This document shows positions 61,194 to 64,000 of a stretch of 64,000 bases of DNA, piece after piece. The notes beneath the pieces are model-generated. The model did no database searches. It saw nothing but the letters and a program-made list of their open reading frames with translations, and had not been told where the DNA came from. Position 1 is the stretch's first letter, and each line of letters opens with the position of its first letter. The DNA lies in assembly GCF_001113365.1 (NCBI RefSeq), contig NZ_CKYA01000001.1:497688-561687 (forward strand). Direction: 5' to 3'. The stretch comes from Streptococcus pneumoniae. Its GTDB lineage: Bacteria; Bacillota; Bacilli; Lactobacillales; Streptococcaceae. The position numbers were made by a program, and so were the translations under genes.

Positions 61194-61835
61194 ATGTTAA
61201 ATAAAGTCAAAACTAAAGCCTTAATTAGTGTTGGAGCAGTGGCTGCGACTAGCTTTATTCTCATGATGGGATATACTGCTGGTCAACATTCTACTGCTAA
61301 ACAAAGTCGCAAAGAAATCGAATTGGCTGCAGCTAAACTTGTAGAGGACAAACAAGCAGAAGATAAGGCAAGTATTTTGTCATCGGATACTGTAAAAGAA
61401 TTTTTGACTCAGTACTATACGAAAGAAAAGCTCGGAGAAAATAATACACGTATTCAACCTTATATGACTGAATCGGCTTATTCTCAAGAATTGTCAAGTC
61501 AAAATGATGCCATGAACCAAGTGTATAAGGACTATATTTTGGATTATCATTTTGAAAAAGCAGATATCTTTGTCAATCAGACTACGAATCAAGCTATTGC
61601 CATGGTCTCTTATAATGTAACCTATGTATCCGATTTAAAGAATGCCAACCAATCAAAGACCAATCAGACAGAAACCAGAACGGTTAAATTGTCCTATTCT
61701 AAACTACCAGGTAAGTTATTGGTCAATCAAGTACAGGTTTGGAAATCTGGGTTAGATGATTTAGATAAGGCCACTCCCAAAACTTTAGAAGAATCCTCAT
61801 CTGTTCCATCACTGCCAAATACTACAACAAAATGA
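61194..61835 (+). CDS. Membrane-anchored VirB8/TcpC-like protein, 213 residues
   Basis: The N-terminal helix (KTKALISVGAVAATSFILMMGY) is followed by about 185 residues outside the cell, with SSDTVKEFLTQYYTKEK and alternating strands. This one-helix plus NTF2-like layout resembles VirB8/TcpC channel proteins, and matches Tn916 Orf13 in plan although the sequence is different. A repeated Asn/Thr-rich stretch (NQSKTNQTETRT) is present. AAAGAAGGTC is upstream. If it is VirB8-like, the ICE's secretion system is split by Tn916 and the methylase gene. Confidence 0.5.
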   Translation: MLNKVKTKALISVGAVAATSFILMMGYTAGQHSTAKQSRKEIELAAAKLVEDKQAEDKASILSSDTVKEFLTQYYTKEKLGENNTRIQPYMTESAYSQELSSQNDAMNQVYKDYILDYHFEKADIFVNQTTNQAIAMVSYNVTYVSDLKNANQSKTNQTETRTVKLSYSKLPGKLLVNQVQVWKSGLDDLDKATPKTLEESSSVPSLPNTTTK

Positions 61836-61844
61836 TGATATTGC

Positions 61845-62930
61845 ATGGAAATAGAAGAATGTAAGCAAATTTCAATTCTTGATGTAGCCAATCGTTTAGG
61901 TATCTCCTTTAAACAAGTTTCGAGCAGTGTCTATGAACATCCTGAACACGATTCATTTCGGATTTTTTCAACTACCAATACTTTTAAATGGTTTTCAAGA
62001 GATATTCAAGGTGATGTCATTGATTTTGTTCGACTTGTTAAGGGAATTTCCTTTAAAAAAGCTCTAGCATTTCTTTCTGAAGAACCTTTTCAAAAAGAAG
62101 CTGTTCAAGAAAAAAGAGAGAGACCATTTTATTATCCTTTAAATAGAATAGAAGATTCTAACTGTAGTCTGGCCAGATATTACTTAACAGAATGTAGAGG
62201 AATTTCAGAAGAAATCGTACAAAAGATGATTCAACAAGGTTTGATAGCACAAGCCAGTTGGAAAACAAATGAAACTGTTGAACCTGTTATTGTTTTAAAA
62301 AGTTTTGATCATCGTCACAAACTGCAGGCAGCAAGCTTACAAGGGATTTATAAGAATCATTCTCTTCCAAGAGAGAGGTTGAAAACGATTCTAAAAGGAA
62401 GCCATGGACATGTTGGAATATCCTTTGATATTGGTCACCCCAATAGACTGGTCTTTTGTGAATCGTTCATCGACTTGATGAGCTATTACGAGCTACATCA
62501 ACAAAGTCTATCAGATGTTCGTTTGGTATCTATGGAGGGATTAAAAAGGTCTGTTGTCGCTTATCAAACTTTACGACTGATAGCTGAAGAAAATCAGAAA
62601 TTGGAATTCTTAGATACAGTAATACCTTCAAAGTTATTGCCTTTAATCAATACAATTCGTGATACCACCAGCTATTTTGATAATCATCCTGATTTATTGA
62701 CACTGGCAGTAGATTGTGATGATGCAGGTAAAGATTTTTCTGATAAGTTATCTCAATCAGGATTGCCTGTTTTACTGGATTTACCTGATAATGAATCTGG
62801 GAAAGAAAAACGAGACTGGAACGATATTCTTCGAGAAAAGAAATCAGATTTACAATTTATGCTTGAGACTGTAAAAGAGACATTTGGAAATCCACCAGTA
62901 AGACAAACTTCTCAATGTTTAGAATTGTGA
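61845..62930 (+). CDS. TOPRIM/primase-like protein (CHC2-like N-terminus)
   Basis: A 361-residue protein. Residues 1-85 resemble the CHC2 primase N-domain without its zinc cysteines: ISILDVANRLGISFKQ, YEHPEHDSFRIFSTTNTFKWF and GDVIDFVRLVKGISFKKALAFL. A TOPRIM domain follows with LVFCESFIDLMSYYEL (catalytic Glu) and TLAVDCDDAGKDFSDKL (DxD). Members prime or process DNA in plasmids and ICEs. It could prime the second strand after transfer. No strong ribosome binding site is seen before ATG 61845. Confidence 0.8.
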   Translation: MEIEECKQISILDVANRLGISFKQVSSSVYEHPEHDSFRIFSTTNTFKWFSRDIQGDVIDFVRLVKGISFKKALAFLSEEPFQKEAVQEKRERPFYYPLNRIEDSNCSLARYYLTECRGISEEIVQKMIQQGLIAQASWKTNETVEPVIVLKSFDHRHKLQAASLQGIYKNHSLPRERLKTILKGSHGHVGISFDIGHPNRLVFCESFIDLMSYYELHQQSLSDVRLVSMEGLKRSVVAYQTLRLIAEENQKLEFLDTVIPSKLLPLINTIRDTTSYFDNHPDLLTLAVDCDDAGKDFSDKLSQSGLPVLLDLPDNESGKEKRDWNDILREKKSDLQFMLETVKETFGNPPVRQTSQCLEL

Positions 62931-62980
62931 TAACAAAATCAAGATGTTTTAGCTAATATTAGTATGAAGGAGGATCGTAT

Positions 62981-63214
62981 ATGACCATAATCGAACGCTT
63001 AGAAGAAAAGGTCACTAGGCAAGAGAGTAAGGTAGCAAGAGAAACAGAAAAACTAGCTGCTTACAAAGAGCAACTAGAGACAGCGATGTTTGCGACGTTC
63101 AAAAGGCGTCAAAGCATTAGTCACATGAGTTTTGAAGAAGCTCTTGACCATGCCTTTGGTAAAGAAAGACAATTCGATGATTCTGAATTTAGAAAGGATG
63201 AAATGAGTGAATGA
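62981..63214 (+). CDS. Small coiled-coil protein, 77 residues, unknown
   Basis: MTIIERLEEKVTRQESKVAR... after GAAGGAGGATCG. A long helix rich in Glu and Lys, then ATFKRRQSISHMSFEEALDHAFG. Overlaps the next gene by ATGA. A conserved streptococcal ICE protein family; no function is known to me. Confidence 0.7.
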   Translation: MTIIERLEEKVTRQESKVARETEKLAAYKEQLETAMFATFKRRQSISHMSFEEALDHAFGKERQFDDSEFRKDEMSE

Positions 63215-63594
63215 CAAAAGATTGGAATTTTAATCAACCATTAGAAAGTAAATCAGAAAATCAAGAAGATCCAGATAAAATTGCGGCCTTATTTGGAAAT
63301 CATCAAGGAGGTAATGATGTAAATTATGAAGCAGCTTTTCAAAAGCGAAAACAAGCACCTGTGACGGAATCAAATCCTAGTTCTAAATCCAAAGTTACAG
63401 AGGTTAGAACAGGAAAAGAGACAGATATCACTACAAGTTATCAGCAACATCTTAAAAGACTGATTGCAGATAACAATAGCGATATTCAAAGTAGTCAAAA
63501 GAAAATTGAAGAGCTACATACGTTGATTGACACAAAGAATAAAGACAATAAGAAATTGCAGTCCATTTATGATGCGATTTCCGAATTACACTAA
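63211..63594 (+). CDS. ICE protein of 127 residues, unknown
   Basis: MTKDWNFNQPLESKSENQ..., low-complexity and polar in the first half, then a coiled coil (RLIADNNSDIQSSQKKIEELHTLIDTKNKDNKKLQ). Starts inside the last codons of the previous gene. Ends at the terminator stem. It could be part of a complex with the 77-residue protein, since both have coiled coils, but this is an inference. Confidence 0.65.
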   Translation: MTKDWNFNQPLESKSENQEDPDKIAALFGNHQGGNDVNYEAAFQKRKQAPVTESNPSSKSKVTEVRTGKETDITTSYQQHLKRLIADNNSDIQSSQKKIEELHTLIDTKNKDNKKLQSIYDAISELH

Positions 63595-63620
63595 GCAGTC
63601 CTGATAGGCTGCTTTTTTTG
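63592..63620 (+). terminator. Terminator after the 127-residue gene
   Basis: AGCAG pairs with CTGCT over TCCTGATAGG, then TTTTTTT. Confidence 0.75.
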
Positions 63621-63631
63621 AGAGGTTATAG

Positions 63632-63904
63632 ATGTTTACAACATTTTTTAAGAAAAATCACGACAATAGTGATATATTTAAAAAGCTGATTCATAGACTA
63701 TCTGATATGTCTTCCCAAGATCTTGAAAAAATAGACCGACTGCTAGATATCATTTTCACTCCAGATCAAGGATCAGAACAACTAAAAACAGAATCAACTT
63801 ACAGAGAAGAAACTTTGGACGACACATTAAAGGAAGCTAAGAATCAACTTCATAAGGAACAATTGGAGAAGAATTTAGAGAGGTTTAGGAAAAACAGTCA
63901 ATAA
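63632..63904 (+). CDS. Small charged protein, 90 residues, unknown
   Basis: MFTTFFKKNHDNSDIFKKL..., soluble and acidic with a helical C-terminal (DTLKEAKNQLHKEQLEKNLERF). GAGAGGTTATAG is a fair binding site. It lies between two terminators, so it may be monocistronic or read through. No domain recognised. Confidence 0.55.
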   Translation: MFTTFFKKNHDNSDIFKKLIHRLSDMSSQDLEKIDRLLDIIFTPDQGSEQLKTESTYREETLDDTLKEAKNQLHKEQLEKNLERFRKNSQ

Positions 63905-63932
63905 CGCACCAATTTTGGTGCGTTATGCTTTT
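63903..63932 (+). terminator. Terminator before the edge regulator
   Basis: AACGCACC pairs with GGTGCGTT over AATTTT, followed by ATGCTTTTTTA. Confidence 0.8.
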
Positions 63933-63935
63933 TTA

Positions 63936-63944
63936 TGCTATAAT
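63936..63944 (+). promoter_or_regulatory. Extended -10 promoter of the edge regulator
   Basis: TGCTATAAT at 63936-63944, 27 bases before the start, with AAAGGAG near 63959 as the binding site. Confidence 0.6.
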
Positions 63945-63971
63945 TGAATTATAAAAATAAAGGAGTTTGCC

Positions 63972-64000
63972 ATGATTGGAAAGAACATAAAATCCTTACG
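63972..64000 (+). CDS. HTH-type regulator, first nine codons (cut by window end)
   Basis: MIGKNIKSL at the window edge, the usual beginning of XRE/CI-like repressors. It has its own promoter and ribosome binding site. Tn5252-like ICEs carry a CI-like repressor with an ImmA-type protease at this point, so this is a fair guess, but only nine codons are visible. Confidence 0.4.

Larger units (their letters stand above)
15527..64000. mobile_element. Tn5252-like integrative and conjugative element at rplL (one end outside window)
   Basis: From the rplL core site to the window edge every gene is of ICE type: RepA-N-type protein, orphan methyltransferase, VirD4/VirB4/VirB6/PrgI-like secretion genes, a CHAP hydrolase, a methylase-helicase and a TOPRIM protein. 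A Tn3872-type transposon sits inside it. No ICE integrase or relaxase is visible, so these must lie beyond 64000. The order matches the Tn5252/ICESp23F-like family of streptococci as I remember it. The right boundary cannot be given. Confidence 0.85.

Overview
The window reads as Streptococcus pneumoniae. The gene order licD-type gene, two glycosyltransferases, polymerase, mecA, hom, thrB, msrAB, ABC pair, amidohydrolase, rplJ, rplL is the familiar pneumococcal chromosome order. Two copies of the pneumococcal RUP repeat lie between these genes.

1-15541 is ordinary chromosome. It holds the end of a teichoic-acid precursor cluster (licD3-like, two glycosyltransferases, TarP- and TarQ-like proteins), mecA, the threonine-branch genes hom and thrB, a fused methionine sulfoxide reductase, a heterodimeric ABC exporter, an SAH/MTA deaminase-type amidohydrolase, and rplJ-rplL behind an L10-type leader.

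From the last 15 bases of rplL (GTTACTCTTAAATAA, 15527-15541) to the end of the window runs a Tn5252-like integrative conjugative element (ICE). Its integrase end lies outside the window. The visible part carries a RepA-N-type replication protein, an orphan cytosine DNA methyltransferase, a block of small regulators (including an Spx-like protein lacking the CxxC), a CPBP protease, and a type IV secretion operon (coupling protein, pilin-like, VirB6-, PrgI- and VirB4-like proteins, and a cell-wall hydrolase). Further on are a 2072-residue methylase-helicase, a VirB8-like protein, a TOPRIM protein and small genes leading to a divided HTH regulator at the edge.

A second complete conjugative element is nested inside the ICE. 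It is a Tn916-family transposon (about 29691-52960) with tet(M), itself interrupted in orf9 by the Tn3-family transposon Tn917 (44183-49448) carrying erm(B). That is the Tn3872 arrangement. Tn917 has 38-bp terminal repeats and a 5-bp AGGTA target duplication. Tn916 orf21 has a frameshifting deletion at its 5' end, and the erm(B) leader peptide is cut to 27 codons by a TAAA duplication.

The genes combine into one transferable multi-resistance package with two conjugation machines and three possible anti-restriction proteins (orphan methyltransferase, ArdA, DarB-like methylase-helicase). The most interesting regulatory signal is a boxA-like sequence, GTTCTTTGAAAAYTGAAT. It stands at the head of a structured leader in both elements, before the ICE transfer operon and before Tn916 xis-int, and suggests processive antitermination. 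I see no CRISPR array, tRNA or rRNA gene. I do not see a clearly new defence system. The candidates for novelty are the leader RNAs, the Spx-like/CPBP block and the large methylase-helicase.
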